Of a DNA stretch of 64,000 nucleotides, positions 8,998 through 18,045 are shown one piece after another. Every line of letters starts with the position of its first letter. Position 1 is the stretch's first letter. Position numbers and translations under genes: made by a program. The stretch comes from Sphingomonas aurantiaca. GTDB lineage: Bacteria; Pseudomonadota; Alphaproteobacteria; Sphingomonadales; Sphingomonadaceae. The DNA is taken from positions 266,078 to 330,077 of the forward strand of contig NZ_QAOG01000006.1 in the NCBI RefSeq assembly GCF_003050705.1. Reading direction: 5' to 3'. The notes below the pieces were generated by a model that saw only the letters and a program-made list of their open reading frames with translations, was not told the origin of the DNA and did not search any database.

Positions 8998-9762
8998 ATG
9001 GCCAAGGGGACCGAGAGTGACAGCGTCGAGCTTCTGGGGCTCGATTTCGATTGCCTGGACGACCAGAGGGCATTGCAGGCTATCCGCGCCCGGGCCCCGT
9101 CGGCGCCCTTCGCCTATGTCGTGACACCGAACGTTGACCACATCGTCCGGCTGTCGTGTACCCGCTCGGACGTATGGCCGGCATACCGCCATGCCTGGAT
9201 GACCTTGTGCGACAGCCGGATCCTCGCAAAACTGGCGACGTTCGCCGGCATGCGCTTGCCCATCACGACCGGCAGCGACCTGACGAAGGCGATGTTCGCC
9301 ACGGTCATGTCCCGATCGGACCGCATCGCCGTGGTGGGTGGCAATCCTGCGCTGATCGCCAAGCTCCGCGAACGCTACGGCTTTACGAATCTGCTCCACC
9401 ATAATCCGGCGATGGGGTTCATCCATGATCGCGCCGAGCGCGCCCACGCGGTCGATTTCGTGGTCGCCGCACAGGCGCGCTATATCTTTCTGGCGGTCGG
9501 GTCCCCGCAGCAGGAACTGCTCGCCTACGATATCACGCGAACCGGCGAGGCGACCGGACTGGCGCTGTGCATCGGGGCCAGCCTCGACTTCCTGGTCGGC
9601 GAACAGACGCGCGCGCCCGTGTTCGTCCAGCAGATGTCGCTCGAGTGGCTGTACCGTCTCGCCACCAACCCCGCCCGCCTGTGGCGCCGATACCTCGTCG
9701 AGGGGCCACAGATTGTATCGGTGTTCCATCACTGGCGGCAGTTTCACGGGCATGGCTTGTGA
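8998..9762 (+). CDS. WecG/TagA/CpsF family glycosyltransferase (GT26)
   Basis: A 254-residue protein. The start at 8998 follows a strong GGGAGGAG site; a longer frame from 8827 is not needed. Motifs are FAYVVTPNVDHIVRL, WMTLCDSRILAKLA, and ARYIFLAVGSPQQELLAYD, all typical of GT26 enzymes, which transfer an N-acetyl-aminosugar such as ManNAcA or ManNAc onto a lipid-linked sugar in the cytoplasm. The C-terminal part (QMSLEWLYRLATNPARLWRR) matches the membrane-association tail of the family. Its stop overlaps the start of the GMC oxidoreductase (GTGA). The sugar specificity is not determinable. Confidence 0.9.
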   Translation: MAKGTESDSVELLGLDFDCLDDQRALQAIRARAPSAPFAYVVTPNVDHIVRLSCTRSDVWPAYRHAWMTLCDSRILAKLATFAGMRLPITTGSDLTKAMFATVMSRSDRIAVVGGNPALIAKLRERYGFTNLLHHNPAMGFIHDRAERAHAVDFVVAAQARYIFLAVGSPQQELLAYDITRTGEATGLALCIGASLDFLVGEQTRAPVFVQQMSLEWLYRLATNPARLWRRYLVEGPQIVSVFHHWRQFHGHGL

Positions 9763-11363
9763 CGGTTGACGGTCCGTCCCCCCGCAATGGCGACGTATGG
9801 GATATCGTCATCATCGGGGCCGGCCTCGGCGGCGGTACACTGGGTCACGCGCTTTCCGAGAAGCGTCGCAGCGTGTTGTTCATCGAACGCGGCCCCGAGC
9901 ACGCGCGGCACGATATCCCCTTTGCCGACGCGATCGACGACCCGCAGCAGCGTATGGCCGCGGGGCGCTGGCCCGAGCGGATGACCGTGAAGATCGACGG
10001 GCGCGAAAGCCTCGTCTACCCGCCGCTCGGCTGTGGCGCGGGGGGATCGTCGCTGCTTTTCGCCGCAGCGCTCGAGCGGTTTGCGCGCAGCGACATCGAG
10101 TCGATACCCGGCCTGCCGCATCCAACCGGCGGCTGGCCGTTCGCCTGGCAGGATCTGTGCCGACATTACGACGCGGCCGAGCGCCTGTACCGCGTCATGG
10201 GTACGCCCGATCCCCTGGCCGAGCACGCCTCGCCAGCGATGCTCACGCCCCCGGCGGCGAGCGAGATCGACCGGTCCCTCACCGACTCCTTTCGCCGCGC
10301 CGGGCTGCATCCCTACCGTTTGCATGTCGGCATCGGCTATGGCCCGGGATGCGGCGAGTGCGGCGGCACGGTCTGCCCGGCGCGGTGCAAGCGGGACGCC
10401 CGGCTGGTGTGTGTCGAACCGTCGCTGGCCCATGGCGACACCCGGCTGGTGTCAGGGGCCGAGGTCGAGCGGATCGAGGCCGATGACCAACGCGCGACCG
10501 GCGTCGTGTACCGACAGGGCGAGACGAGCTATCGCGTGACGGGCCGCGTGGTAGCGCTGGCTGCAGGCGCGTATCGCAGCCCCGCGATCCTCCTCGCATC
10601 GCGCAGTCCGCAATGGCCGAATGGGTTGGGGAACGGATCGGATCAGGTTGGCCGCCACCTGATGTTCCATGCCAATGAATGGTTCGCGGTGTGGGCGCGT
10701 CGTGCCGCCAGCACGGCAGGGCCGCGCAAGACGATCGGATTCCGCGATCTCTACCATCATGCCGGCCAGCGCCTGGGCAGCATCCAGTCGACCGGGCTCC
10801 GCGCCACGGTCGACAATGTGCAGCATTTTCTACAGAACTGGTTCGACACCAGCCGCTTGCGCCACCTGCGGTCCGTCAGGCGCCTGCTGCGTTTGGTCGC
10901 TTTTGTCGCTGGCCGCCTGTTCGGCGAGGCCTCGATCTTCGTCATGATCGTCGAGGACTTCGGCTATCCCGACAATCGCATCGTCTTCGATCCCGGCGAT
11001 CCCGGTCGGATCACCGTCGTCTATACCGTGACGGACGAGCTGCGGCGTCGCGCTCGGGAGGCACGCCGGCTGACGCGACGGTTCCTGCGCGGCCTCCGCG
11101 TCGTGCCTCTTCAGACCGACGTCCAGCTCAATTTCGGCCACGCCTGCGGCACCTGCCGTGCCGGGCACGATCCCGCCACGAGCGTGCTCGACGGCAATTG
11201 CAAGGTCCACGACCTCGACAACCTATATGTCGTCGATGCCTCGTTCATGCCGAGCAGCGGCGGTACCAACCCGGGACTGACCGTGATCGCCAACGCATTG
11301 CGCGTCGCCGAGGTGATCGACGCCCGGCTCGGCGCGCGCGAAGACGCGTTAGCGGCTCAATAA
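9759..11363 (+). CDS. GMC family FAD-dependent oxidoreductase
   Basis: A 534-residue protein starting at a GTG that overlaps the preceding stop by four bases; the frame stays open upstream to 9567 but that region lies within the GT26 gene. The FAD-binding loop is DIVIIGAGLGGGTLGHALS. A cysteine-rich stretch (GCGECGGTVCPARCK) resembles that in long-chain alcohol and sugar-oxidising GMC members. The C-terminal GMC signature is YVVDASFMPSSGGTNPGLT. The family oxidises primary or secondary alcohols, including sugars. Tight coupling to a glycosyltransferase suggests it oxidises a sugar or a lipid-linked intermediate; that is inference. Its end overlaps the convergent dioxygenase gene by 15 bases. 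Confidence 0.85.
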   Translation: MTVDGPSPRNGDVWDIVIIGAGLGGGTLGHALSEKRRSVLFIERGPEHARHDIPFADAIDDPQQRMAAGRWPERMTVKIDGRESLVYPPLGCGAGGSSLLFAAALERFARSDIESIPGLPHPTGGWPFAWQDLCRHYDAAERLYRVMGTPDPLAEHASPAMLTPPAASEIDRSLTDSFRRAGLHPYRLHVGIGYGPGCGECGGTVCPARCKRDARLVCVEPSLAHGDTRLVSGAEVERIEADDQRATGVVYRQGETSYRVTGRVVALAAGAYRSPAILLASRSPQWPNGLGNGSDQVGRHLMFHANEWFAVWARRAASTAGPRKTIGFRDLYHHAGQRLGSIQSTGLRATVDNVQHFLQNWFDTSRLRHLRSVRRLLRLVAFVAGRLFGEASIFVMIVEDFGYPDNRIVFDPGDPGRITVVYTVTDELRRRAREARRLTRRFLRGLRVVPLQTDVQLNFGHACGTCRAGHDPATSVLDGNCKVHDLDNLYVVDASFMPSSGGTNPGLTVIANALRVAEVIDARLGAREDALAAQ

Positions 11364-12197
11364 GCGCGGGAGCAGCGCCCCCCGACGCCCCTTGCGCAAC
11401 GCCGGCGGCGTCCAGTCCTGCATGACGTGGTGCAGGATCATCTTCCAATCCCGCCGGTCGTCGCTGACCGGCCTGACACGAAACTGGGTTTCGCGCTCGA
11501 TGCCGAAGTCGGCGTTCCGGGGCACCGTGTAGTAATAGGTCGCGATCGACCGCCGTGATCGTCCGACCGGACAGGCGAGCGGATCGGGATGACCATGATA
11601 GCTGTCGAGGTCGGTGTTGAAGATCACCGCGCGGCCCAGGATTGGCGCGATCCGTTGTTCGCACGCCGTCATCCGGTTGTCCCAAAGCTCGAGTGCACCG
11701 CCATAGCCGTCCTCCCAATCGTCGTTGAGATAGATGAGCAGGTTGAGCCGCCGCTCCAGGTTCATTGCCCGATGCCGATTGAAGTCGGCATGGATGCCGA
11801 GATGCCCCCCCGGCATCGTCTCATGCAGGCCCGCGCCCGCGAAATACGGGTCCGCGATCAGCCCGTCGATCCCGGTGAGTTCCTGGAGAAAGCCGAGAAA
11901 TGCTGCCGAATTGAGCTCCGAGAACAGGTTACGGATCACCGCGCTCCCGCATTGCTGCGGCGAGAACTGGTATTTCAGCCGCTCCTGATGCCGGTCGAAT
12001 GCGGTCTGCTCCCGGCGAGCAGGAAAGTCGGTCAGAACGTCGCGCAATATCTCGCGCGGAACGAAGTCGTCGATCGCGATATGCGGAAAGGGCGACGCAC
12101 TGGCGTAACGCTCCGTCAAGGCGGATCCCGCGACGCGACACGCCTGCGCGTCGAGTGCCCGGTATCCGCGCACGTCCGCAAAGTTCAACAGCGCCAT
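11349..12197 (-). CDS. 2OG-Fe(II) oxygenase (prolyl-4-hydroxylase-like)
   Basis: A 282-residue protein. The start at 12197 has GGAG eight bases upstream; in-frame ATGs at 12233 and 12413 do not. The iron site is H136-x-D138 (GHLGIHADFNRH) with a distal histidine near 201 (DSYHGHPDPL), and the 2-oxoglutarate-binding arginine is in RSRRSIATYYY. LNLLIYLNDDWEDGYGGALEL is the standard double-stranded beta-helix core of this family. Such proteins often accompany glycosyltransferases in EPS loci, but their substrate is generally unproven. It is the second putative 2-oxoglutarate oxygenase in this locus. Confidence 0.85.
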   Translation of the reverse strand: MALLNFADVRGYRALDAQACRVAGSALTERYASASPFPHIAIDDFVPREILRDVLTDFPARREQTAFDRHQERLKYQFSPQQCGSAVIRNLFSELNSAAFLGFLQELTGIDGLIADPYFAGAGLHETMPGGHLGIHADFNRHRAMNLERRLNLLIYLNDDWEDGYGGALELWDNRMTACEQRIAPILGRAVIFNTDLDSYHGHPDPLACPVGRSRRSIATYYYTVPRNADFGIERETQFRVRPVSDDRRDWKMILHHVMQDWTPPALRKGRRGALLPRLLSR

Positions 12198-12399
12198 CGT
12201 CCAGCTCCGCAAAAGAGACGCGCCGTCGGACATCAGGGAACGACGGGGCACGCACAGACTAGGCCATTCCCCGGCATGATCGTCCAGACGTACTTTCCCT
12301 CCTGTGTTTTGCCAATTCACGCAGCACCGCTTTCGGCTGAAGTCTAGGACCACGCGCCGCAGCGCCGCGGCTAGTCTATTGCAACGCTGGAGCGTGCGG

Positions 12400-13611
12400 A
12401 TGGTGCACATCACCTATTACTCCCCCGCCTGGCCGCCTGCGGGCGTCGCGAACGGCATCGTGACCTATGTCTCGGTCATCCGCGACTATCTGCTCCGGCA
12501 GGGTCATCAGGTCTCGGTGCTGACCGACGGCATGCTGCATTTGAGCGACGGCACGACGCGCCCGTTACACGTACCGAGCCGCCATGGTCCGTTCGCCACG
12601 CGGCTGATCTCGCGACTTGATCGCCGGTTGGGCCACCACCCCTTCATCGCGCGCCGGCTCGCCGCCGAGATGCGCCACGCCAGTAAGCTGGTCGCGACCG
12701 ACCTGATCGAGATGGAGGAAAGTTTCGGCTGGTCCGGCAGGATCCAGCGGAGTCTCGACGTCCCGATCATCACCCGGCTGCACGGCCCGCAATGTCTCAA
12801 GCCAAAGGGTGCCGACGCGCTCATTCCCGCCCACCACAAGGTCCATCGCGAGCGTGCCGAGGGTCGTGCGATCCAGCGCGCGACCGCGCTGACCGCGCCG
12901 ACCGCCGCGGTGCTGGGCGCGATACGAACCCGGTATCGCTGCACCTGCCCGCAGATGCGCACGATTCCCAACCCGGTCATCGCCGCGGACCGCGACGCGC
13001 TGTGGGACATAAGGCGCTGCGAGCCCGAGACGATCCTGTGCGTAGGCCGGATCGATCTCGTCAAAGGCGCGGACACCCTAGTCGCCGCCTTCGCACAGCT
13101 GCTGGCAATCCGACCGACCGCACAGCTGATCCTGGTCGGGCCCGACAGCGGTGCGCAGCGCGCGGACGGTTCGGTCGTCCGCTACCTCGACCTGATCCGG
13201 GAGCGGACCAGCCCGCAGGCCATGGCCCGGATAACGGTGCATGGCTTGCTCACCCCGGCAGCGATCCACGCGTTGCGACGACGCGCGTTCGTCACCGTCG
13301 TCGCCTCGCGTTGGGAAAACTTCCCCTATGCCGCCGTCGAGGCGATGGCCGCGGGGTGCCCGCTCATCTCCACGAGGTGGCCCGGCGCGGACGAGATCAT
13401 CGAAGACGGCTTTACCGGCTGGCTGACACCGATCGATGACCCCGCCGCGATGGCGGCGCGCATCGCCTGGCTATTTGATCACCCCGACGCCGCCGCCCAG
13501 ACAGGGCTCAACGCGTGGCGGCAATGCAGAACGACATTTTCTGCCGACGCCATCGGTGCGCGGATGCTCGACTTCTACCGCGACGTCCTAGCCGCCCGAC
13601 GGCAACGATGA
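12400..13611 (+). CDS. Glycosyltransferase family 4-type (GT-B fold)
   Basis: A 403-residue enzyme; the start at 12400 (MVHITYYSPAWPPAGVANGI) has GGAG eight bases upstream. The C-terminal donor-binding half has TILCVGRIDLVKGADTLVAAF and a later ASRWENFPYAAVEAMAAGCP, the EX7E motif of GT4 enzymes. It transfers a sugar from a nucleotide donor onto the growing lipid-linked repeat unit at the cytoplasmic face of the inner membrane. The stop overlaps the start of the Wzx gene (ATGA), so the two are translated together. Donor and linkage are unknown. Confidence 0.9.
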   Translation: MVHITYYSPAWPPAGVANGIVTYVSVIRDYLLRQGHQVSVLTDGMLHLSDGTTRPLHVPSRHGPFATRLISRLDRRLGHHPFIARRLAAEMRHASKLVATDLIEMEESFGWSGRIQRSLDVPIITRLHGPQCLKPKGADALIPAHHKVHRERAEGRAIQRATALTAPTAAVLGAIRTRYRCTCPQMRTIPNPVIAADRDALWDIRRCEPETILCVGRIDLVKGADTLVAAFAQLLAIRPTAQLILVGPDSGAQRADGSVVRYLDLIRERTSPQAMARITVHGLLTPAAIHALRRRAFVTVVASRWENFPYAAVEAMAAGCPLISTRWPGADEIIEDGFTGWLTPIDDPAAMAARIAWLFDHPDAAAQTGLNAWRQCRTTFSADAIGARMLDFYRDVLAARRQR

Positions 13612-14978
13612 CCGCGAGTTCGGTCGAGCCGATTTCGGTGGAGCAAAGACCGTCGCGCGATCTCCGTCGAACCATTGCCAAGCTTTTGTTGCGCGACACC
13701 AATATCGTCGTCGGCACGGTCATCGCGAGCAACGTCCTGCGGATGATCAGCAGCATCGTCCTCACCCGGCTGCTCATGCCCGAAGCCTTTGGCACCGTCG
13801 GCCTGATCAGCTCGATCGCGTTCGTGTTGTCGATGATCTCGGATCTGGGTTTTCAAGCCTTCGTCATCCGGCACCGCGATGGAGCCGAGCGCCGGTTTCT
13901 CGACGTGATCTGGACCATACGCCTGGTCCGCGCGGCGGTTCTAACCCTCGTCCTCGTCATGCTCTCGACACCGATCGCAAATCTCGTCCACCGTCCCGTC
14001 ATCGCGCCGGCATTGGCGGTATCGGCGATCCAGTTCCTGATCGACGGCTGTAGTTCGCTGTCGCTCGTGACGGCGCTGCGCGAGCGACAGGTTGCATCAC
14101 TGAGCGCGCTCGACATTATCGGTTCCTCCGTCCAGGTCGCCGCCGCGATCGGCCTTGCACTGATCTGGCGGACATATTGGTCGATCGTCGCCTCGATGCT
14201 GATCTCCAGCGCGGTACGGACGGCGCTCAGCTACGTCATGTTCACGCATTCGCGCCGGAGAATGGTGTACGACGCGGACTATGCGCGCGAACTCTGGCGC
14301 TTTGCCCGGTTCGTCACGGGGTCGAGCATCATCAGCATGGTGTTGATGCAAAGCGACAAGCTCGTCCTGGCGCGGATCCTGCCCCTCGACATGCTGGGCC
14401 TGTACATGCTCGCGGCCAACTTGGCGCTCGCGCCGATGTCGTTCACCGTCAGCTATGCCAACCGCGTCCTCTATCCGACCTATGCAAGGACGTGGCGCGA
14501 GACGCCCGACCGGTTGCGCACCGTGTTCTACCAGCAGCGCCGGACGGTTTCGATGCTGTACATGGCGGCGGCGGGTGGACTGATCGGCGGCGCCCCCCTG
14601 CTCGTCGCCCTGCTCTACGACGACCGATACGCGCAGGCCGCGCTATATCTGAGGCTGCTCGCCGTCACGCCCTTCCTGGCGCTGGCGACCTACAGCGCGA
14701 ACGAGGTTCTCACCGCGTCCGGCCGGGTGGAGATGACGTTCCACGCCAATATCGCGCGACTGGTCTGGCTCGCGGTGTTCGGCCCCGTGTCGTTTCTCAC
14801 CGCCGGCCCGCTTGGGCTCGTCGCGTGTGTCGGCGGTCTCGAATTGCCGACCCTGCTCTACAGCTGGGTGCAGTTGCACCGCGTCGGGCTGTTGCACCTG
14901 GGCGAGGAGATCGGTCTCCTCGCGATAGGCGGGATAGGGATAGCGGCGGGTTATGCGGTCTGCGCGATCGCGCTGTAG
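13608..14978 (+). CDS. Wzx-type lipid-linked oligosaccharide flippase
   Basis: A 456-residue polytopic protein (about 12-14 hydrophobic segments) of the MATE/polysaccharide-transporter superfamily. The N-terminal part has SNVLRMISSIVLTRLLMPEA and FGTVGLISSIAFVLSMISDL, and a middle part WRFARFVTGSSIISMVLMQS, both typical of Wzx/RfbX and EPS flippases. It would move the undecaprenyl-diphosphate repeat unit across the inner membrane. The start at 13608 overlaps the preceding glycosyltransferase stop by ATGA. The last 28 bases overlap the end of the convergent polymerase gene. Confidence 0.9.
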   Translation: MTASSVEPISVEQRPSRDLRRTIAKLLLRDTNIVVGTVIASNVLRMISSIVLTRLLMPEAFGTVGLISSIAFVLSMISDLGFQAFVIRHRDGAERRFLDVIWTIRLVRAAVLTLVLVMLSTPIANLVHRPVIAPALAVSAIQFLIDGCSSLSLVTALRERQVASLSALDIIGSSVQVAAAIGLALIWRTYWSIVASMLISSAVRTALSYVMFTHSRRRMVYDADYARELWRFARFVTGSSIISMVLMQSDKLVLARILPLDMLGLYMLAANLALAPMSFTVSYANRVLYPTYARTWRETPDRLRTVFYQQRRTVSMLYMAAAGGLIGGAPLLVALLYDDRYAQAALYLRLLAVTPFLALATYSANEVLTASGRVEMTFHANIARLVWLAVFGPVSFLTAGPLGLVACVGGLELPTLLYSWVQLHRVGLLHLGEEIGLLAIGGIGIAAGYAVCAIAL

Positions 14979-16477
14979 GACGCGCGGCGCCGACGATATG
15001 GCGGCTGCACGAAGGCCATCTGCGCCGCCGCCAGCCCGAACAGCACGAACACCATCACCTCGCAGCGCCCCCCGAACGAGGTGAAGACCAGCATCTCCAT
15101 CGGCATCACGAGCCCAGCGACCAGGAATGCCGGCACGGCGAGGCTTCGATCCGCCCGACCCAGCGCGCCCCTGAAACGCAGCATGCCGCGAATGTAGAAC
15201 ACGAATGCGGCGATAAAGCAGGCTACCCCGATCGCCCCGGATACCAGCGCGAAGAACAGATAGGTGTTCACGAAGTCGATGATCCCTTCCCCCTGCCGCA
15301 TGTCCGCAAGCCGCGACAGCACCTCCGGTTGCGAATAGCCAATGAGCGGGCTCTTCCAATATTCCTCCATGCCCCGCGTCAGCAATCTTGCGCGATAATC
15401 AACGGTCGACGCCGTCTCCGTCGACTTGCCCAGCATGTTCGCCAGATAAGGCACAGCTGGTGCCAATGCGACCATGACGACGCCGAGCGTCGCCACACCG
15501 ACCAGCCGGCCCGCAATCGCAGCGATGCGACCGCGATAGAGGTCCGCGACAATCGTGCCGAGCAGGAGCCCGATCCACGCACCCCGCGATTGCGGCGCGG
15601 TGAGGCCGACCAGCAGCAGGCCAAGCACGACCCTGTGGGAAAGTCGCGTCCGAAACGCAAAGCGTGCGAGCCACGCGGCGAGGATGCACCACGCCATCAC
15701 CATCGCGACCGAGGTCGATTCGAGAAACGGGCCGCCGCTGCGGAGATAGCCACCGCGTTGCTTGACGAGCAGGATCAGGTTCAGGCCATACGCATTGTAC
15801 AGCCCGTTATAGACCGGCCAGGACGTGCGAACCTCGTAGAGCAAGATGACGGCCAGGATCGCCGCGGCGGCGGCCAGGTGTACCATGCACCGTTTCACAT
15901 CCTCAGGGCGCGATACCGCGCGGCTCAGGATGTAATAGGGCATCGCGCAGTCCAGCAGCATCGTGATCGTGACGCGCAGCGCGTTGGTCATGCTCGTATC
16001 GCGCGCGATCGCAAACACGAGGAGCGTGATCAGAGCCGCGGCCGGAAGGTCGAAGCGCACCGCGACCGGCGTCCGTCGCGCCGCCAGCGCAAGCCGCGCC
16101 AGCGCGCCGATCCCGAGCATGTCGTGGACCCCGCAGTCGAACAGCTTCAACGTCCCGATCACGATGACCGTATCGAGCCCGGGCAACAGCAGGAGCGCGA
16201 AGAGGTAGAGCGGCGCAATCTGCGCATCGCGCCGCGCCGCAACGGGTACCACCAACGCCATCGCCGCATAGAGCAGCCACACATTGGGCGGCGACCAGGC
16301 AAGTAGTGGCAGAGCAACCGCTACCAATGCCGGTGCCCATCCCAGCTGCGTTCGCCATTCGCGGCGGAGGCAGGCATAGAAGATCGACAGCGCGATTCCG
16401 GACAGGATGACGACGAACAAGGCCGGCTTGATCACGAAATAGGCCCATAGCGCCAGCATCCCCCCGGCGATCAGCAT
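14951..16477 (-). CDS. O-antigen ligase/Wzy-like polysaccharide polymerase
   Basis: About 508 residues with roughly a dozen hydrophobic segments and one large periplasmic loop near YLRSGGPFLESTSVAMVMAW, the Wzy-C region. LTAPQSRGAWIGLLLGTIVA also fits the family. It should polymerise flipped repeat units in the periplasm. The ATG at 16477 is chosen; TTG at 16489 or a non-standard CTG overlapping the stop of the upstream gene is possible, and no good ribosome binding site decides the matter. It is the last gene of a four-gene leftward operon and overlaps the Wzx gene tail to tail. Confidence 0.85.
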   Translation of the reverse strand: MLIAGGMLALWAYFVIKPALFVVILSGIALSIFYACLRREWRTQLGWAPALVAVALPLLAWSPPNVWLLYAAMALVVPVAARRDAQIAPLYLFALLLLPGLDTVIVIGTLKLFDCGVHDMLGIGALARLALAARRTPVAVRFDLPAAALITLLVFAIARDTSMTNALRVTITMLLDCAMPYYILSRAVSRPEDVKRCMVHLAAAAAILAVILLYEVRTSWPVYNGLYNAYGLNLILLVKQRGGYLRSGGPFLESTSVAMVMAWCILAAWLARFAFRTRLSHRVVLGLLLVGLTAPQSRGAWIGLLLGTIVADLYRGRIAAIAGRLVGVATLGVVMVALAPAVPYLANMLGKSTETASTVDYRARLLTRGMEEYWKSPLIGYSQPEVLSRLADMRQGEGIIDFVNTYLFFALVSGAIGVACFIAAFVFYIRGMLRFRGALGRADRSLAVPAFLVAGLVMPMEMLVFTSFGGRCEVMVFVLFGLAAAQMAFVQPPYRRRRASYSAIAQTA

Positions 16478-16503
16478 CAAGGCGGGCAAGGCGGACGGTC
16501 GGG

Positions 16504-18045
16504 TCAGCGCGACGCTGCCATGAAGGCATGGACGGCGCGCAGTTTGGGCGCCTCGGTTTCGGCCTGGCCCGCATATTCCTTCAGCCCCCACGCGCCATAG
16601 GGCGCGATTGGTGCGGTCGAGGCGTACAGCATCAGTCGGTCCCCGATCCGCGCCTGCCACGCCCGCAGATACTGCCGGTAGATCGCCTCCATCCGGGGAT
16701 CGCGCTGCACCGCGCGCGCGAGCGCGAGGTCCCCGGTCACCAGATGCTGCCCGCCTTCATAGGCGACGAAGCGCTTGCCATGGTCGTGCGCCAGCGCACG
16801 CGTCTGCGCCGCATAGCCGATCGTCGCGTCGACCTGCGCGGGCAGCGCTGCGAACATCCGATCGACATCGTCGACGCCGAGCCCGGTCATATCCAGATGG
16901 ATGTACGGCGCGGTCGCCAGCGCATCGATCGATCGGGCCGTCTCCTTATCGGCCAGCATGAGGCGCGCCATCGCCGGCTCGACATTCTGGACCGACAGCA
17001 CCCGGACCAGACGGTTCGGCCGGTCGGCATAGACCTGCGTCCATATCCGCATCGCCGCGCGCGTTTTCTGCGCGTAGCGAAGCGACTTGGCCGTATCGCC
17101 GTCGCCTGCCGGCGCCAGTCCGGCGGCGATCCCCTCGCGCGCGGCCTGCCTGGTCGCTTCGAACATGTCGTTCCACATCTCGTTGCCGAGTTCGACATAG
17201 ACCGTCCGGTCGGGCGCCAGGCGCTCCCGCACGAGCTTGGCGAACCCCGCGATATAGGTCGCATCCGCAGTATAGGGCATCAGGAACCACGGATCGACAT
17301 GCGCGGTATTGGCGAGCGCGATCATCGTCTCGATCGCGACGCCGTCGCCGCCGGTCTGGTTCGCGCTCTCCGGGCGCGTCCGCGTGTTCCAGGTTACCGA
17401 TCGGTTCAGATTGGTGAGCTGCCAGTCGAGGAAGCGCACCGCGGCAAAACCGTGCAACGACCGAATGAAAGCGGGGTTGAAAAGCTCGGACCGGGACCGG
17501 CCTTCTTCCCGGCAGTCGATGTCGCGCAGTGGATCGGCCGGATTCGATTGATCGAGCCGGATCCACGCGCCTTCGTCGGGGGCAGCGTTCGACCGAAGCT
17601 CGAGATCGAGCACGCCCGGTGCCCGCCCTACCGTCTCCGCAATGCCACCCGTGGTGAGTATGCCCTGCCCCGCATAGGTACAGCGCACCGCGACGCGATC
17701 GAACGGTAACGGCGGCAAGACCAGAGGTCGCGGTGCCACCTCGCCCTTGCGCAGGGTCTTGATCCAGCCATTGCGATCGAGCCGGTCCGCAGGCATCGGC
17801 GTCCAGCCGTGGCCGGTGTCGACGAACCAGCCGCTTTGCAGGATGAGGTTCGAGAATACCTGCTCGCGATTGGCGGTTTCCAGTCCGAACAGATTAATGC
17901 CTAGGTCCGTTGCAGCACGTGGCCGGGCCTGCGCCGGTACCGCGTCGGCAGCGTTTCCCGGCCTGCTGTCGCCCATGCCGACCGCCAGGGCCATCGCGGC
18001 TGCCGCGCCGCCACAGGCCAGCCGTGCGGCGATACCCGTCATCAT
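16504..18045 (-). CDS. Secreted glycoside-hydrolase-like protein within EPS locus
   Basis: A 513-residue protein with a signal-like N-terminus (MMTGIAARLACGGAAAAMAL...). The C-terminal half resembles clan GH-A hydrolases: VYVELGNEMWNDMFEAT near residue 289 carries the Asn-Glu pair typical of the acid/base, and FVAYEGGQHLVTGD near residue 429 is a candidate nucleophile. The N-terminal half (about 45-190) looks like a beta-rich domain with no recognised name. The start overlaps the upstream glycosyltransferase stop by ATGA. Polysaccharide hydrolases in EPS operons often trim or release chains in the periplasm. Exact GH family and substrate are not assigned. Confidence 0.65.
   Translation of the reverse strand: MMTGIAARLACGGAAAAMALAVGMGDSRPGNAADAVPAQARPRAATDLGINLFGLETANREQVFSNLILQSGWFVDTGHGWTPMPADRLDRNGWIKTLRKGEVAPRPLVLPPLPFDRVAVRCTYAGQGILTTGGIAETVGRAPGVLDLELRSNAAPDEGAWIRLDQSNPADPLRDIDCREEGRSRSELFNPAFIRSLHGFAAVRFLDWQLTNLNRSVTWNTRTRPESANQTGGDGVAIETMIALANTAHVDPWFLMPYTADATYIAGFAKLVRERLAPDRTVYVELGNEMWNDMFEATRQAAREGIAAGLAPAGDGDTAKSLRYAQKTRAAMRIWTQVYADRPNRLVRVLSVQNVEPAMARLMLADKETARSIDALATAPYIHLDMTGLGVDDVDRMFAALPAQVDATIGYAAQTRALAHDHGKRFVAYEGGQHLVTGDLALARAVQRDPRMEAIYRQYLRAWQARIGDRLMLYASTAPIAPYGAWGLKEYAGQAETEAPKLRAVHAFMAASR

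Noticed and set aside
14177..16306. 709-codon open frame across the Wzx and Wzy genes
   Set aside because: Runs through two unrelated genes on opposite strands; extremely polar, Arg/Gln/His-rich and without any family motif.
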